A stretch of DNA of 64,000 nucleotides from Actinokineospora baliensis (GCF_016907695.1 NZ_JAFBCK010000001.1:1240001-1304000); one strand, 5' to 3'; shown: positions 33,122 through 42,394, counted from the stretch's first letter. Numbers and translations are program-made. Notes: generated by a model not told the origin, from the letters alone.

Positions 33122-34149
33122 TGGCCGCGCCCGTGTTGAACAAGAAGCCGGGGGCCGCCACGGCCACCCAGTCGCTGACCCTGGGCAAGGCGCTCAACCA
33201 GGGCCTGCGGGCGGCGATGGAGGCCGACCCCAAGGTGATCGTGATGGGTGAGGACGTCGGCAAGCTCGGCGGCGTCTTCCGCATCACCGACGGCCTGCAG
33301 AAGGACTTCGGCGAGCACCGCGTGCTGGACACGCCGCTGTCGGAGTCGGGCATCATCGGCGCCGCGGTGGGTCTGGCCGTGCGCGGGTTCCGCCCGGTCT
33401 GCGAGATCCAGTTCGACGGGTTCATCTTCCCGGGCTTCGACCAGATCGTGTCCCAGGTGGCGAAGCTGCACGCGCGCACCCTGGGCCGGGTGAAGGTGCC
33501 GCTGGTGATCCGGGTGCCCTTCGGCGGTGGCATCGGCGCGGTCGAGCACCACTCCGAGTCCCCCGAGTCGTACTTCGCGCACACCGCGGGTCTCAAGGTC
33601 GTGTCCTGCTCCAACGCCGTCGACGCCTACTGGATGATCCAGCAGGCCATCCAGTGCGACGACCCGGTGCTGTTCTTCGAGCCCAAGCGGTACTACCACT
33701 CCGGGTTCATGAAGGCCGAGGTCGACACCACCGTCGCGCCCGACCCCCTGTTCGCCTCCCGCGTGGTGCGCGCGGGCAGCACGGCCACCGTGGTCGCCTA
33801 CGGCCCGTCGGTGAAGGTCGCGCTGGACGCGGCGACCGCGGCCGAGGAGGAGGGCCGCTCGCTGGAGGTCATCGACCTGCGCTCGCTGTCCCCGCTCGAC
33901 CTGGGGCCGGTGTTCGAGTCCGTCCGCCGCACCGGTCGGCTCGTCGTGGTCAGCGAGGCGCCCTCGGAGGCGTCGCTGACCTCGGAGATCGCCGCGCGGG
34001 TGCAGCAGGAGTGCTTCTACTCGCTGGAGGCGCCGGTGCTGCGGGTGACCGGGTTCGACACCCCGTACCCCCCGGCCAAGCTCGAGGAGGAGTTCCTGCC
34101 GGACCTCGACCGGGTGCTCGACGCCGTCGACCGATCGCTGGCGTGGTGA
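33121..34149 (+). CDS. 2-oxoacid dehydrogenase E1 component, beta subunit
   Basis: The 342-residue partner of the alpha subunit is coupled by a TGATG overlap at 33119-33123. Family landmarks are VIVMGEDVGKLGGVFRITDGL, RVLDTPLSESGIIGAAVGLAVRGFRPVCEIQF and VPFGGGIGAVEHHSESPESYFAHTAGLKVV, with the C-terminal transketolase domain (SLEVIDLRSLSPLDLGPVFESVRRTGRLVVVSEAP). It completes the E1 active site. The E2 gene starts 3 bp after its stop. Confidence 0.94.
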   Translation: MAAPVLNKKPGAATATQSLTLGKALNQGLRAAMEADPKVIVMGEDVGKLGGVFRITDGLQKDFGEHRVLDTPLSESGIIGAAVGLAVRGFRPVCEIQFDGFIFPGFDQIVSQVAKLHARTLGRVKVPLVIRVPFGGGIGAVEHHSESPESYFAHTAGLKVVSCSNAVDAYWMIQQAIQCDDPVLFFEPKRYYHSGFMKAEVDTTVAPDPLFASRVVRAGSTATVVAYGPSVKVALDAATAAEEEGRSLEVIDLRSLSPLDLGPVFESVRRTGRLVVVSEAPSEASLTSEIAARVQQECFYSLEAPVLRVTGFDTPYPPAKLEEEFLPDLDRVLDAVDRSLAW

Positions 34150-34152
34150 CCG

Positions 34153-35571
34153 ATGCCTGAGTACAAGAGCTTCCCGCTGCCCGACACCGCCGAGGGCCTC
34201 ACCGAGGCCGAGATCCTGAGCTGGCACGTGCAGCCGGGGGACACGGTGACGGTCAACCAGATCATCGTCGAGATCGAGACCGCGAAGGCCGCCGTCGAGC
34301 TGCCCTGCCCGTGGGCGGGGGTGGTCACCGAGCTGCACGTCCAGCCCGGCCAGACCGTCGAGGTGGGCACGCCGATCCTCACCGTCGACGTCGACCCGGG
34401 TGGCGCCGCGGCACCCACGCCCGCTCCGGCCGTCGCGGCGCCTGCCGCCGCCGACGGCGAGGAGGAGATGAAGCCGCTGGTCGGCTACGGCGCGAAGACG
34501 GTCACCGCCAAGCGGCGGGCCCGCAAGGGTCCGGCCGTCCCGGCGGAGCCCGCGGCCGCCGCGGCGCAGAGCACGGTCGCCGCCGCCTTCGAGCACCACC
34601 AGGGTCCGCTGCCGGACAGCCCCCCGCCCGCACTGCCGACGTTGCCGAAGGTGCCCGACACCCCGGCCGCGCTGGTGGACCTGCCGGGTGGATACGTGCC
34701 GCTGGCCAAGCCGCCGGTGCGCAAGCTGGCCAAGGACCTCGGCATCGACCTTCGGTCCCTCGCCGGTTCCGGCGACAGCGGCGTGATCACCCGCGCCGAC
34801 GTCGAGCGGGCGGCGCAGGCCGCGGTGGCACCGGAGCCCACGCCCTCGACCAACGGGGTCGCGGTCCCGGCGCGCGGTGAGCGGCGGGTGCCGATCAAGG
34901 GCGTCCGCAAGGTCACCGCGCAGGCCATGGTCAGCAGCGCCTTCACCGCGCCGCACGTCACGGAGTTCCTGACCGTGGACGTCACGCCGATGATGGAGCT
35001 GCGGGCCAGGCTCAAGGACCACCCGGAGTTCCGCGGCGTCAAGGTCACCCCGCTGGTGTTCTGCGCCAAGGCCCTGGTGACCGCGATCAAGCGGACCCCG
35101 GAGGTCAACAGCGCCTGGGACGAGGCGGCGCAGGAGATCGTCTTCAAGGACTACGTGCACCTGGGCATCGCGGCAGCGACACCGCGCGGCCTGATCGTGC
35201 CCAAGATCCGCGACGCGGACACCCTGTCGCTGCGCGAGCTCGCGGTGGCCCTGGAGGCGCTGACCAGCACCGCCCGCGAGGGCAAGACCGCACCGGCGGA
35301 CATGGTCAACGGCACCATCACGATCACCAACGTCGGCGTCTTCGGCGTCGACACCGGCACCCCGATCATCAACCCCGGCGAGTCGGCGATCCTGGCCTTC
35401 GGCGCCATCCGGGACACGCCGTGGGTGGTCGACGGGGAGATCAAGATCCGCAAGGTGTGCCAGCTGGCGTTGAGCTTCGACCACCGGTTGATCGACGGTC
35501 AGCAGGGTTCGGAGTTCCTGGCGGCGATCGGTGCACTGCTGGCCGACCCGGCGCTGGCGATCACGTACTGA
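34153..35571 (+). CDS. 2-oxoacid dehydrogenase E2 component (lipoyl acyltransferase)
   Basis: The 472-residue core of the complex takes the acyl group from E1 on a swinging lipoyl arm and passes it to CoA. One lipoyl domain is N-terminal, with lipoylated Lys45 in IETAKAAVEL. A Pro/Ala linker follows, then the peripheral-subunit-binding domain (PVRKLAKDLGIDLRSLAGSGDSG, about 190-212). The catalytic domain ends FDHRLIDGQQGSEFL with His444 and Asp448. No E3 (lipoamide dehydrogenase) gene is present here, so E3 must be shared from elsewhere. A perfect terminator hairpin follows. Confidence 0.94.
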   Translation: MPEYKSFPLPDTAEGLTEAEILSWHVQPGDTVTVNQIIVEIETAKAAVELPCPWAGVVTELHVQPGQTVEVGTPILTVDVDPGGAAAPTPAPAVAAPAAADGEEEMKPLVGYGAKTVTAKRRARKGPAVPAEPAAAAAQSTVAAAFEHHQGPLPDSPPPALPTLPKVPDTPAALVDLPGGYVPLAKPPVRKLAKDLGIDLRSLAGSGDSGVITRADVERAAQAAVAPEPTPSTNGVAVPARGERRVPIKGVRKVTAQAMVSSAFTAPHVTEFLTVDVTPMMELRARLKDHPEFRGVKVTPLVFCAKALVTAIKRTPEVNSAWDEAAQEIVFKDYVHLGIAAATPRGLIVPKIRDADTLSLRELAVALEALTSTAREGKTAPADMVNGTITITNVGVFGVDTGTPIINPGESAILAFGAIRDTPWVVDGEIKIRKVCQLALSFDHRLIDGQQGSEFLAAIGALLADPALAITY

Positions 35572-35582
35572 ACGAGGTCGTG

Positions 35583-35614
35583 ACGGCCGTGGGGAGCTGG
35601 CTCCCCACGGCCGT
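35583..35614 (+). terminator. Terminator of the E1-E2 operon
   Basis: Arms 35583-35597 (ACGGCCGTGGGGAGC) and 35600-35614 are perfect complements with a 2-nt gap, followed by TTCGCGTCTT. It starts 12 bp after the E2 stop. Confidence 0.8.
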
Positions 35615-35725
35615 TTCGCGTCTTCGGGAAGTTTCTCCTGCCGCGATGTCGAGAACCCGTGGCCCGCTCCGTCCCCGCGGTGACTGTGACCAGAATGGGT
35701 CGCACCAGCGTCGAGGAGAACCACG

Positions 35726-36133
35726 ATGGCCAAGTACCTACTGCTCAAGCACTACCGCGGCGCACCGGCTCCGGCCAACGACGTGCCCATGGACCAGTGG
35801 ACGCAGGAGGAGATCACCGCGCACGTGCAGTACATGCGCGATTTCGCCGAGCGCCTCGAGGCGACCGGTGAGTACGTCGACGGGCAGGCGCTGGCCCCCG
35901 AGGGCACGTTCGTCCGCTACGACGGCGAGGGCCGCCCTCCGGTCACCGACGGTCCGTTCGCCGAGACCAAGGACCTCATCGCGGGCTGGATGGTGATCGA
36001 CGTCGACAGCTACGAGCGGGCCGTCGAGCTGGCGGGCGAGCTGTCGGCCGCGCCGGGTGCCGGTGGCAGGCCGATCCACGAGTGGCTTGAGCTGCGCCCG
36101 TTCCTGGCCGAGCCGCCCACCGTCACGGAATGA
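35726..36133 (+). CDS. DGPF/YCII-domain protein (ECF42 partner)
   Basis: The 135-residue YCII-like protein carries the signature VTDGPFAETKDLIAGWMVIDV at about residues 72-92. ATG 35726 follows AGGAGAACC. Its stop overlaps the start of the ECF42-type sigma factor gene, the conserved arrangement of that sigma group, in which the DGPF protein is thought to be a regulator or target. A catalytic role for the YCII fold is possible but unproven. Confidence 0.9.
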   Translation: MAKYLLLKHYRGAPAPANDVPMDQWTQEEITAHVQYMRDFAERLEATGEYVDGQALAPEGTFVRYDGEGRPPVTDGPFAETKDLIAGWMVIDVDSYERAVELAGELSAAPGAGGRPIHEWLELRPFLAEPPTVTE

Positions 36134-37257
36134 ACGAGGCGCTGCTGCGCAGCCTGACGCCGAGCGTCATCGGGGTCCTCGTCCGCCGCGGAGCTGACTT
36201 CGCGGCGGCCGAGGACGCCGTGCAAGACGCCTTGGTGCAGGCTGTCCGCCTCTGGCCGAGCGACCCACCCCGCGACGCCAAGGGCTGGCTCATCACGGTC
36301 GCCTGGAACCGGTTCCTCGACGCCACCCGCGCCGACAACGCCCGACGTCGACGCGAGGACCAGGTCGAGCCCGCTCCCGAACCCGCCCCGGCGGTGGACG
36401 ACACCCTGCAGCTCTACTTCCTCTGCGCCCATCCGTCCCTGACCCCGTCCTCCGCGGTGGCCCTCACGCTGCGCGCGGTCGGCGGCCTGACCACGCGGCA
36501 GATCGCCCAGGCCTACCTGGTCCCCGAAGCGACCATGGCCCAACGCATCAGCCGCGCCAAGCGCACGGTCTCCGCCGTCCGCTTGGACCAGCCCGGTGAC
36601 GTGGCCACGGTTCTGCGCGTGCTCTACCTGGTCTTCAACGAGGGCTACTCCGGTGACGTCGACCTCGCGGCCGAGGCCATCCGCCTGGTCCGGCAACTGG
36701 CGGACGCGATCGACCACCCCGAGGTGGCCGGGCTGCTTGCGCTGATGCTGCTGCACCACGCCCGCCGCGCGGGCCGGACCGCCGCGGACGGGAGCCTGGT
36801 GCCGCTGGCCGCACAAGATCGCGGTCGGTGGGACACGGGCTTGATCGCCGAGGGCGTCGAGGTCCTGCAGGCGGCCCTGGCCAGGGACCGGCTGGGCGAG
36901 TTCCAGGCACAGGCGGCCATCGCGGCCCTGCACGCGGACGCGCTCACCGCCGACGAGACGGACTGGGTGCAGATCGTCGAGTGGTACGACGAGCTGCTGC
37001 GGTTGACCGACAGCCCGGTGGTGCGGCTCAACCGCGCGGTCGCGGTGGGTGAGGCCGACGGGGCACGCGCGGGACTCGCCGCGGTGGCCGGGCTGGAGTC
37101 GGTCCCGAGGTATGAGGCGGTGGCGGCCTACTTGCACGAGCGGGACGGGGACGCAGCCTTGGCGGCGCGGTTGTACGCGGAGGCCGCGCGGAATGCGTCG
37201 AGCTTGGCCGAACGGGAGTACCTGGTGCGGCAGGCAGCGCGGCTCAACGCAGGCTGA
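36130..37257 (+). CDS. ECF42-type RNA polymerase sigma factor with C-terminal TPR-like extension
   Basis: The 375-residue protein has sigma region 2 (FAAAEDAVQDALVQAVRLWPSDPPRDAKGWLITVAWNRFLDATRADNARRRRED) and region 4 (LRAVGGLTTRQIAQAYLVPEATMAQRISRAKRTV). They are followed by a helical extension of about 190 residues with FNEGYSGD and later helical repeats, absent from ordinary ECF factors. This layout and the coupled DGPF gene define the ECF42 group. No anti-sigma factor is adjacent; the extension is believed to control activity. Confidence 0.93.
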   Translation: MNEALLRSLTPSVIGVLVRRGADFAAAEDAVQDALVQAVRLWPSDPPRDAKGWLITVAWNRFLDATRADNARRRREDQVEPAPEPAPAVDDTLQLYFLCAHPSLTPSSAVALTLRAVGGLTTRQIAQAYLVPEATMAQRISRAKRTVSAVRLDQPGDVATVLRVLYLVFNEGYSGDVDLAAEAIRLVRQLADAIDHPEVAGLLALMLLHHARRAGRTAADGSLVPLAAQDRGRWDTGLIAEGVEVLQAALARDRLGEFQAQAAIAALHADALTADETDWVQIVEWYDELLRLTDSPVVRLNRAVAVGEADGARAGLAAVAGLESVPRYEAVAAYLHERDGDAALAARLYAEAARNASSLAEREYLVRQAARLNAG

Positions 37258-37258
37258 G

Positions 37259-37918
37259 TTATTCCTCGGTCGGGGTCCAGACGGCGCCGTCGACGAGGTT
37301 GCCCAGTCCCATCCAGACCAGGTTCATCAGCCAGGAGGCGACGACCTTCTCGGGGACGCCCGGGTGGTCGAGCCACCAGTCGGCCAGGGATTCGCCCGCG
37401 CCGACGAGGGCCGCGGCCAGTGCCTCGGTCGACTTGGTCGCGGACTCGTCGAGGCCGCGGCTGGTGGCCGAGCGCACGAGCAGGGCGTCGACCAGGGTGA
37501 TCGCCCTGGACCGCATGGCCAGCAGCTCCTCGCTGAACGGCCCGCCCTGCGAGGTGGCCTGCCGGTGCAGCACCCGCCAGCTCTCGCGCTGGTCGCCGAC
37601 GAAGCGGAAGAAGGCGCGCAGGCCGTGCCAGAGCTGCATGTCCGGGGGGAGCTCGGCGCGGACGCCGCCCGCGATGGCCTCCATCAGCAGCGAGGCCTCG
37701 CGCCGGATGCAGGCGGCGAACAGGTCTTCCTTGTGCCCGAGGTAGGCGTAGATCATCGGCTTGGAGACCCCGGCGACGTCGGAGATCTCGTCCATCGACG
37801 CGTTGTGGTAGCCGTGCTGGGAGAACACCCGGACGGCGGCGTCGAGGATCTGCCGCTCCCGGACCTCCCTGGGCAGCCGCTTCACGCGCGCCGGTCGACG
37901 CTGCTCGTCGACGCTCAC
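37259..37918 (-). CDS. TetR-family transcriptional regulator
   Basis: GTG 37918 gives 219 residues. The N-terminal HTH is RQILDAAVRVFSQHGYHNASMDEISDVAGVSKPMIYAYLGHKEDLFAACI. The C-terminal ligand domain is helical. It is divergent from the SCP2-type genes. A 16-bp palindrome in that gap is repeated in front of fabG4/fadA2 and of a distant membrane-protein gene, which suggests that this protein controls them with a lipid-derived (acyl-CoA-like) ligand. The regulon is inferred. Confidence 0.9.
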   Translation of the reverse strand: MSVDEQRRPARVKRLPREVRERQILDAAVRVFSQHGYHNASMDEISDVAGVSKPMIYAYLGHKEDLFAACIRREASLLMEAIAGGVRAELPPDMQLWHGLRAFFRFVGDQRESWRVLHRQATSQGGPFSEELLAMRSRAITLVDALLVRSATSRGLDESATKSTEALAAALVGAGESLADWWLDHPGVPEKVVASWLMNLVWMGLGNLVDGAVWTPTEE

Positions 37919-37964
37919 GCCGTACCTCCCGCTCCGTCTTGCCCGGCAACCTACCCACCCGTAG

Positions 37965-37980
37965 CCTACCGTCCAGTAGG
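37965..37980. promoter_or_regulatory. Putative TetR operator, copy 1
   Basis: CCTACCGTCCAGTAGG is a near-perfect palindrome between the TetR gene and the divergent small gene at 37995. It shares CTAC, a central C and AGTAG at identical spacing with sites at 40951 and 44621 (consensus YCTACYNYCSAGTAGK). Confidence 0.6.
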
Positions 37981-37994
37981 TACAGGAGGTGCCC

Positions 37995-38195
37995 ATGCCC
38001 GACCTCGGTGCGCTCACGCCGACCGCACTCGTCGAACTCCTCGAACGGCTGACCCCCGAGGACGTCGCCGCGCTGGACATCGACGTCGATGCTATCGGTC
38101 GAGCGGTCGACCCGCGCCGACTTGGCCGCGACGACCTCACCGCCCTGCTGCGCACCCTCGGCCGGTTCCCCGAGTTCGCCCTGCCCCGGCCGTGA
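37995..38195 (+). CDS. Small protein preceding the SCP2-like gene
   Basis: ATG 37995, six bases after AGGAGG, gives 66 residues: MPDLGALTPTALVELLERLTPEDVAALDIDVDAIGRAVDPRRLGRDDL. The repeated helical leucine-rich pattern resembles the helical start of the following protein (VDLDGLADAVDPGKLTAGQF). It may therefore be a duplicated or split N-terminal segment acting with it. GTG 37989 overlaps the ribosome binding site and is unlikely. The function is unknown. Confidence 0.66.
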   Translation: MPDLGALTPTALVELLERLTPEDVAALDIDVDAIGRAVDPRRLGRDDLTALLRTLGRFPEFALPRP

Positions 38196-38776
38196 GCAAG
38201 CGACGGCGGTGGCACCGTCTGCCGCCCGCGACCGTGGTCGACCTCGACGGCCTCGCCGATGCCGTCGATCCCGGCAAGCTCACCGCCGGGCAGTTCGTGC
38301 AGCTCATGGAGGTCCTGCACATGCTGGGCGATGCCGGGACGGGCGTGGAGCTGTCGGGGATGCGCACCGAGACGTTCCTGCGCTTCCTAGGCCGGGCTTC
38401 TCGGGACCAGCTAGATGAGCTGACCGCGCATCTTGAGCTAAGACCCGTCGTGTTCGACGAGCTGTTTCGCCGGATGGCCGACCACCTGTCGTTGGAACGG
38501 GCAGGCGGGATCCGCGCTGTCATCCACTGGCGCTTCACCGGCCGCGACGGCGAAGACCGGTTCGAAACGGTGATCTCTGGCGGCCGCTGCACCACCGGGC
38601 CCGAACCGACCGCTGACCCCCGCGTCACCATCACCATCGACCCGGTCGACTTCCTCCGCGCCCTCACCGGCGCGGCCACCCTCCCGATGCTGTTCCTCTC
38701 CGGCCGGGTCAAGGTCAAAGGCGACATCGCCTTCGCTTCCGGTCTGATCAGCTACTTCGACTTACCTGACCTATAG
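38192..38776 (+). CDS. SCP2-like sterol/lipid-carrier domain protein
   Basis: GTG 38192 overlaps the previous stop (GTGA). The 194-residue protein has a helical N-terminus and a C-terminal SCP2-type fold (IRAVIHWRFTG, RFETVISGGRCTTGPEPTADPRVTITIDPVDFLRALTGAATLPMLFLSGRVKVKGDIAFASGLISYF). SCP2 domains bind fatty acyl or sterol lipids. Its place beside a fatty-acid cluster and under the same putative operator fits. The 3' end overlaps the convergent MaoC gene by 6 bp. Confidence 0.82.
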   Translation: MSKRRRWHRLPPATVVDLDGLADAVDPGKLTAGQFVQLMEVLHMLGDAGTGVELSGMRTETFLRFLGRASRDQLDELTAHLELRPVVFDELFRRMADHLSLERAGGIRAVIHWRFTGRDGEDRFETVISGGRCTTGPEPTADPRVTITIDPVDFLRALTGAATLPMLFLSGRVKVKGDIAFASGLISYFDLPDL

Positions 38777-39592
38777 GAGCGCCGTGATGGTTCCGGTGAG
38801 GTGGGGTTTGTCGTTGCGGGGGTTTCGTAGTTGGAAGTGGGTGCCATCGGTGTGGAGGGTGGGGGTGGCGGGGAGGAGTAGGGGGAGTTGGAAGCGGACG
38901 TCCACTTCGTAGGTTGGGGGGAGTTTGCCTTCGAGGGCGGCCAAACAGCGCGCTTTGGTCCACATGCCGTGGGCGATGGCTCGGGGGAAGCCGAAGGGGC
39001 GGGCGGTGAGCGGGTGTAGGTGGATGGGGTTCCGGTCGCCGGAGACTTGGGCGTAGCGGCGGCCGGTGTCGGCGGGGACCTGCCAGTGGGCAGTGGGGGG
39101 CAGGGGAGTGTCGTCGCGGGGGTGGGGGGTGCCGGAGCCTGGGCCGCGGCGGAGGTAGGTGCTGGTGGAGTTCCAGACCAGGGTGCCGCCGGTGTGGGCT
39201 TGGGCGATCATGTCGAACTGCGTGCCCTTGGGGTGTGGGCGGCGGTTCTCGACGTGCACGCTCAGGTCCAGGGTGTCCGTGACGAGCAACGGGCGGTGCT
39301 GGGTGATCCGGTTGGCGACGTGGACCGTGCCGATAAGCGGGTACGGGAAGTCGGCGTCGGTCATCAGCTTCACCTGCAGTGGGAACGCCAGCACGTGCGG
39401 GTAGGTCACGGGCAGCTCATCGGCTAACCGGAAACCGCATACCCGATTGTACTCAGCCAAGTGCTGCGCATCGACGCCTACGCGCAAACGTTCGTAAGAG
39501 CGGGTAGGAAGCTCGCCGCCCTTCTTAGTGAGCCCTGCCAACGCCTTCAAGTACAGCGAAGCCAACCGTGGCTCTTCCGCTAAGACCGGCAT
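38771..39592 (-). CDS. htdX: MaoC-like 3-hydroxyacyl dehydratase (HtdX-type)
   Basis: This 273-residue double-hotdog hydratase acts on 3-hydroxyacyl-thioesters. The MaoC catalytic segment is YAQVSGDRNPIHLHPLTARPFGFPRAIAHGMW in the second half (Asp and His active-site residues). The N-terminal half is the degenerate hotdog. It starts 1 bp from the fabG4 stop. The order MaoC-FabG-thiolase matches the mycobacterial htdX-fabG4-fadA2 region, supporting a role in a type II fatty-acid or beta-oxidation-like cycle. Confidence 0.88.
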   Translation of the reverse strand: MPVLAEEPRLASLYLKALAGLTKKGGELPTRSYERLRVGVDAQHLAEYNRVCGFRLADELPVTYPHVLAFPLQVKLMTDADFPYPLIGTVHVANRITQHRPLLVTDTLDLSVHVENRRPHPKGTQFDMIAQAHTGGTLVWNSTSTYLRRGPGSGTPHPRDDTPLPPTAHWQVPADTGRRYAQVSGDRNPIHLHPLTARPFGFPRAIAHGMWTKARCLAALEGKLPPTYEVDVRFQLPLLLPATPTLHTDGTHFQLRNPRNDKPHLTGTITALL

Positions 39593-40933
39593 TCACGCCC
39601 CCAGGAGGCTCTGGCCGCACACCCGGACCACGTTGCCGTTGACCGCGCCCGACGCCGGGTTGGCATACCAGGCAATGGTTTCCGCGACGTCCACCGGCAG
39701 CCCTCCCTGCGACAGGCTGTTCATCCGCCTGCCCGCCTCGCGGATGAACAACGGCACGGCGGCGGTCATCTTCGTTTCGATGAAGCCGGGCGCGACGGCG
39801 TTGATGGTGATCCCACGAGAAGCCAGCACGGGCGCGTAGGCGTTCACCATCCCGATCACGCCTGCCTTGCTGGTGGCGTAGTTCGTCTGCCCGGTGTTAC
39901 CCGCGATACCGGCGATAGAAGACACCCCGATGATTCGCCCGCCTTCACGCAAGACCCCGTCCGCGAGCAAGGCGTCGTTCACGCGCAACTGGCTGGACAA
40001 GTTCACTGCGAGCACGGCATCCCACGCGCCGTCCTTCATGTTGGCCAGCTTCTTGTCGCGGGTGATGCCAGCGTTGTGCACAACAATGTCGACACCACCG
40101 TGTCGGTTGCGTAGGTGGTCGACCAGCCGGGCCGGGGCATCCGCTGCCGTTATGTCGAGTTGCAACGTCGAGCCGCCAACGCGGTTCGCGACCGCGGCGA
40201 GTTCGTCCCCCTGGGCGGGGATGTCGAGGGCGACCACGTGCGCACCATCGCGACCCAGCACCTCGGCAATGGCAGCGCCGATGCCGCGGGACGCCCCAGT
40301 CACCAGGGCGACCTTGCCCGCCAATGGCGCCGCCCAGTCCTCTGGTTCAACCGCGTTTCCGCCGTGGGCACCAACCCGGATCACCTGCGCGTCAACGTAA
40401 GCGGACTTGCCAGACAGCAGGAAGCGCAAGGTAGACGCGATGTGCTCCTCAGCACCTGGCTCTACATAGACGAGCTGAGCCGTTGCCCCCCGCACGAGCT
40501 CTTTGCCCACCGACCGCACAAACCCCTCTAGAGCGCGCTGGGCGATGAGCTCGTCGGCACTGGCGGTCCGCTCCGGAGGCGTGCCCAGGACGACCACCCG
40601 CCCGCAGGTGCCTACCGCGCGCAGCACCGGGTGGAAGAAGTCGTACAGCTCGCGTAGTTGCGAGACGGAGTCGATACCCGTCGCGTCGAACACCAGCGCG
40701 CTATAGGTCTTGGGGCCAGCGGTTGTCAGCACCTCGATCCCGGCGGCCTTGCACACCGCACCGATCGGCTCGACCAGCCGCCCACCGGGCGCGGACCCGA
40801 GCAGCACCGGGCCGTCGAGCGCCGGGTCGCCCGCCCGGTGGCGGCGCAGCGGCGTCGGGTTCGGCAGGCCGAGCCGCTTGACCAGCACCCGACCGGGGCC
40901 GGAGTTGCTGAAGCGCTGGTAGCGGTCGGTCAT
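39593..40933 (-). CDS. fabG4: Long-form 3-oxoacyl reductase (FabG4-type)
   Basis: ATG 40933 with GGAGGTG upstream gives 446 residues. This is longer than ordinary FabG because an N-terminal flavodoxin-like domain (residues about 1-200) precedes the SDR domain. The SDR part has [57 protein letters not shown] (Ser-Tyr-Lys) and [12 protein letters not shown]. FabG4-type enzymes use NADH to reduce 3-oxoacyl-CoA. It is divergent from the thiolase gene with a shared operator between them. Confidence 0.92.
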   Translation of the reverse strand: MTDRYQRFSNSGPGRVLVKRLGLPNPTPLRRHRAGDPALDGPVLLGSAPGGRLVEPIGAVCKAAGIEVLTTAGPKTYSALVFDATGIDSVSQLRELYDFFHPVLRAVGTCGRVVVLGTPPERTASADELIAQRALEGFVRSVGKELVRGATAQLVYVEPGAEEHIASTLRFLLSGKSAYVDAQVIRVGAHGGNAVEPEDWAAPLAGKVALVTGASRGIGAAIAEVLGRDGAHVVALDIPAQGDELAAVANRVGGSTLQLDITAADAPARLVDHLRNRHGGVDIVVHNAGITRDKKLANMKDGAWDAVLAVNLSSQLRVNDALLADGVLREGGRIIGVSSIAGIAGNTGQTNYATSKAGVIGMVNAYAPVLASRGITINAVAPGFIETKMTAAVPLFIREAGRRMNSLSQGGLPVDVAETIAWYANPASGAVNGNVVRVCGQSLLGA

Positions 40934-40950
40934 CTGGCGCACCTCCACAA

Positions 40951-40966
40951 TCTACTCCCGAGTAGG
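40951..40966. promoter_or_regulatory. Putative TetR operator, copy 2
   Basis: TCTACTCCCGAGTAGG lies in the 72-bp gap between divergent fabG4 and the thiolase gene, where one bound repressor could control both. Its CTACT/AGTAG core is perfectly palindromic with the spacing of the sites at 37965 and 44621. Confidence 0.65.
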
Positions 40967-41005
40967 TTACGATGGTAGCGCAGCTGAGACCCCGCGTTCA
41001 GGAGG

Positions 41006-42292
41006 ATGCGAATGGCCCCGAGTCGCGTGCGCCCAGTGGCGGTCCTTGGCGGGAACCGCATCCCCTTCGCCCGGTCGAACGGTCCTTACGCGCAGGCGTC
41101 CAACCAGGACATGTTCACCGCGGCGCTCGACGGGCTGGTCGCCAGGTTCGGGCTGCGCGGCCAGCGGCTCGGCGAAGTCGCGGCGGGCGCGGTCCTCAAG
41201 CACAGCCGCGATTTCAACCTCACCCGCGAGTGCGTGCTCGGCAGCAGCCTGTCCGCCGACACCCCGGCCTACGACGTCCAGCAGGCCTGCGGCACCGGCC
41301 TGCAGGCGATCATCCAGGTGGCGAACAAGATCGCGCTCGGGCAGATCGACTCGGCCGTCGCAGGCGGCGTCGACACCACCAGCGACGCGCCGTTGCAGGT
41401 CAACGAGGACCTCCGGCGGATCCTGATCTCGCTCAACAACGCCAAGACCGTCGGCCAGCGGCTGCGGCTGATCGCCAAGATCCGACCGGGCCACATCGTG
41501 CCGGACATCCCGCGCAACGCCGAGCCGCGCACCGGGTTGTCGATGGGCGAGCACGCCGCGCTGACCGCCAAGCGGTGGGGGATCAGCCGGGAGGCGCAGG
41601 ACGAACTCGCCGCGGCCAGCCACCAGAAGTTGGCCGCCGCCTACGACCGCGGCTTCTTCGACGACCTGCTCACCCCGTTCCAGCGCCTGAACCGCGACCA
41701 GAACCTGCGCCCCGACTCGACGGCCGACAAGCTCGCCAAGCTGAAGCCCGTCTTCGGCGGCGAGGGTGCCACGATGACCGCGGGCAACTCCACCCCGCTC
41801 TCCGACGGCGCCTCGGCGGTGCTGCTGGCCAGCGAGCAGTGGGCCAAGGAGCACCGCATCCCGGTGCTGGCCCACCTGACCTTCACCGAGACCGCCGCCG
41901 TCGACTACGTCCACGGAGACGAGGGCCTGCTCATGGCCCCCGCCTACGCCGTGCCGCGGCTGCTGGCCCGCGCCGGGCTCGCCCTGGGAGACTTCGACTT
42001 CTACGAGATCCACGAGGCCTTCGCGTCCCAGGTCCTGGCGACGCTGGCCGCGTGGGAGGACGTCGAGTTCGCCAAGGACCGCCTCGGTCTGGCCGAACCG
42101 CTCGGCTCGATCGACCGGTCGAAGCTCAACGTCAACGGCTCCTCCCTGGCGGCAGGGCACCCCTTCGCCGCGACCGGCGGCCGGATCGTGGCGACCCTGG
42201 CCAAGCTGCTCGACGAGCGGGGGTCCGGCCGCGGCCTGATCTCGATCTGCGCGGCGGGCGGCCAGGGCGTCACCGCGATCCTGGAGAAGTAG
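41006..42292 (+). CDS. fadI: Acetyl-CoA C-acetyltransferase / 3-ketoacyl-CoA thiolase (FadA2/FadI-type)
   Basis: The 428-residue thiolase cleaves or condenses 3-ketoacyl-CoA. The nucleophilic Cys95 is in VQQACGTGLQA. The catalytic His is in FYEIHEAFA, the GHP motif is in NGSSLAAGHPFAATGGR, and the second Cys is in SICAAGGQG. ATG 41006 follows AGGAGGATGCGA. With the divergent dehydratase and reductase it forms a cyclic acyl-CoA pathway module. An acyl-CoA dehydrogenase, next in mycobacteria, is not seen here. Confidence 0.94.
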   Translation: MRMAPSRVRPVAVLGGNRIPFARSNGPYAQASNQDMFTAALDGLVARFGLRGQRLGEVAAGAVLKHSRDFNLTRECVLGSSLSADTPAYDVQQACGTGLQAIIQVANKIALGQIDSAVAGGVDTTSDAPLQVNEDLRRILISLNNAKTVGQRLRLIAKIRPGHIVPDIPRNAEPRTGLSMGEHAALTAKRWGISREAQDELAAASHQKLAAAYDRGFFDDLLTPFQRLNRDQNLRPDSTADKLAKLKPVFGGEGATMTAGNSTPLSDGASAVLLASEQWAKEHRIPVLAHLTFTETAAVDYVHGDEGLLMAPAYAVPRLLARAGLALGDFDFYEIHEAFASQVLATLAAWEDVEFAKDRLGLAEPLGSIDRSKLNVNGSSLAAGHPFAATGGRIVATLAKLLDERGSGRGLISICAAGGQGVTAILEK

Positions 42293-42394
42293 CCTCCTCT
42301 ACGCCTTTCTACTTCCAGCTCTAGAGAGACGTAGACCGACGAATCGCCGGGGCAAATATCGGGCTGGCCCTAGACGCGCCGATACGGTCGCGGG

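Noticed and set aside
33088..35748. 886-codon leftward frame across the dehydrogenase operon
   Set aside because: It is antisense to three well-recognised enzyme genes and has an Arg/Gly/His-rich composition.
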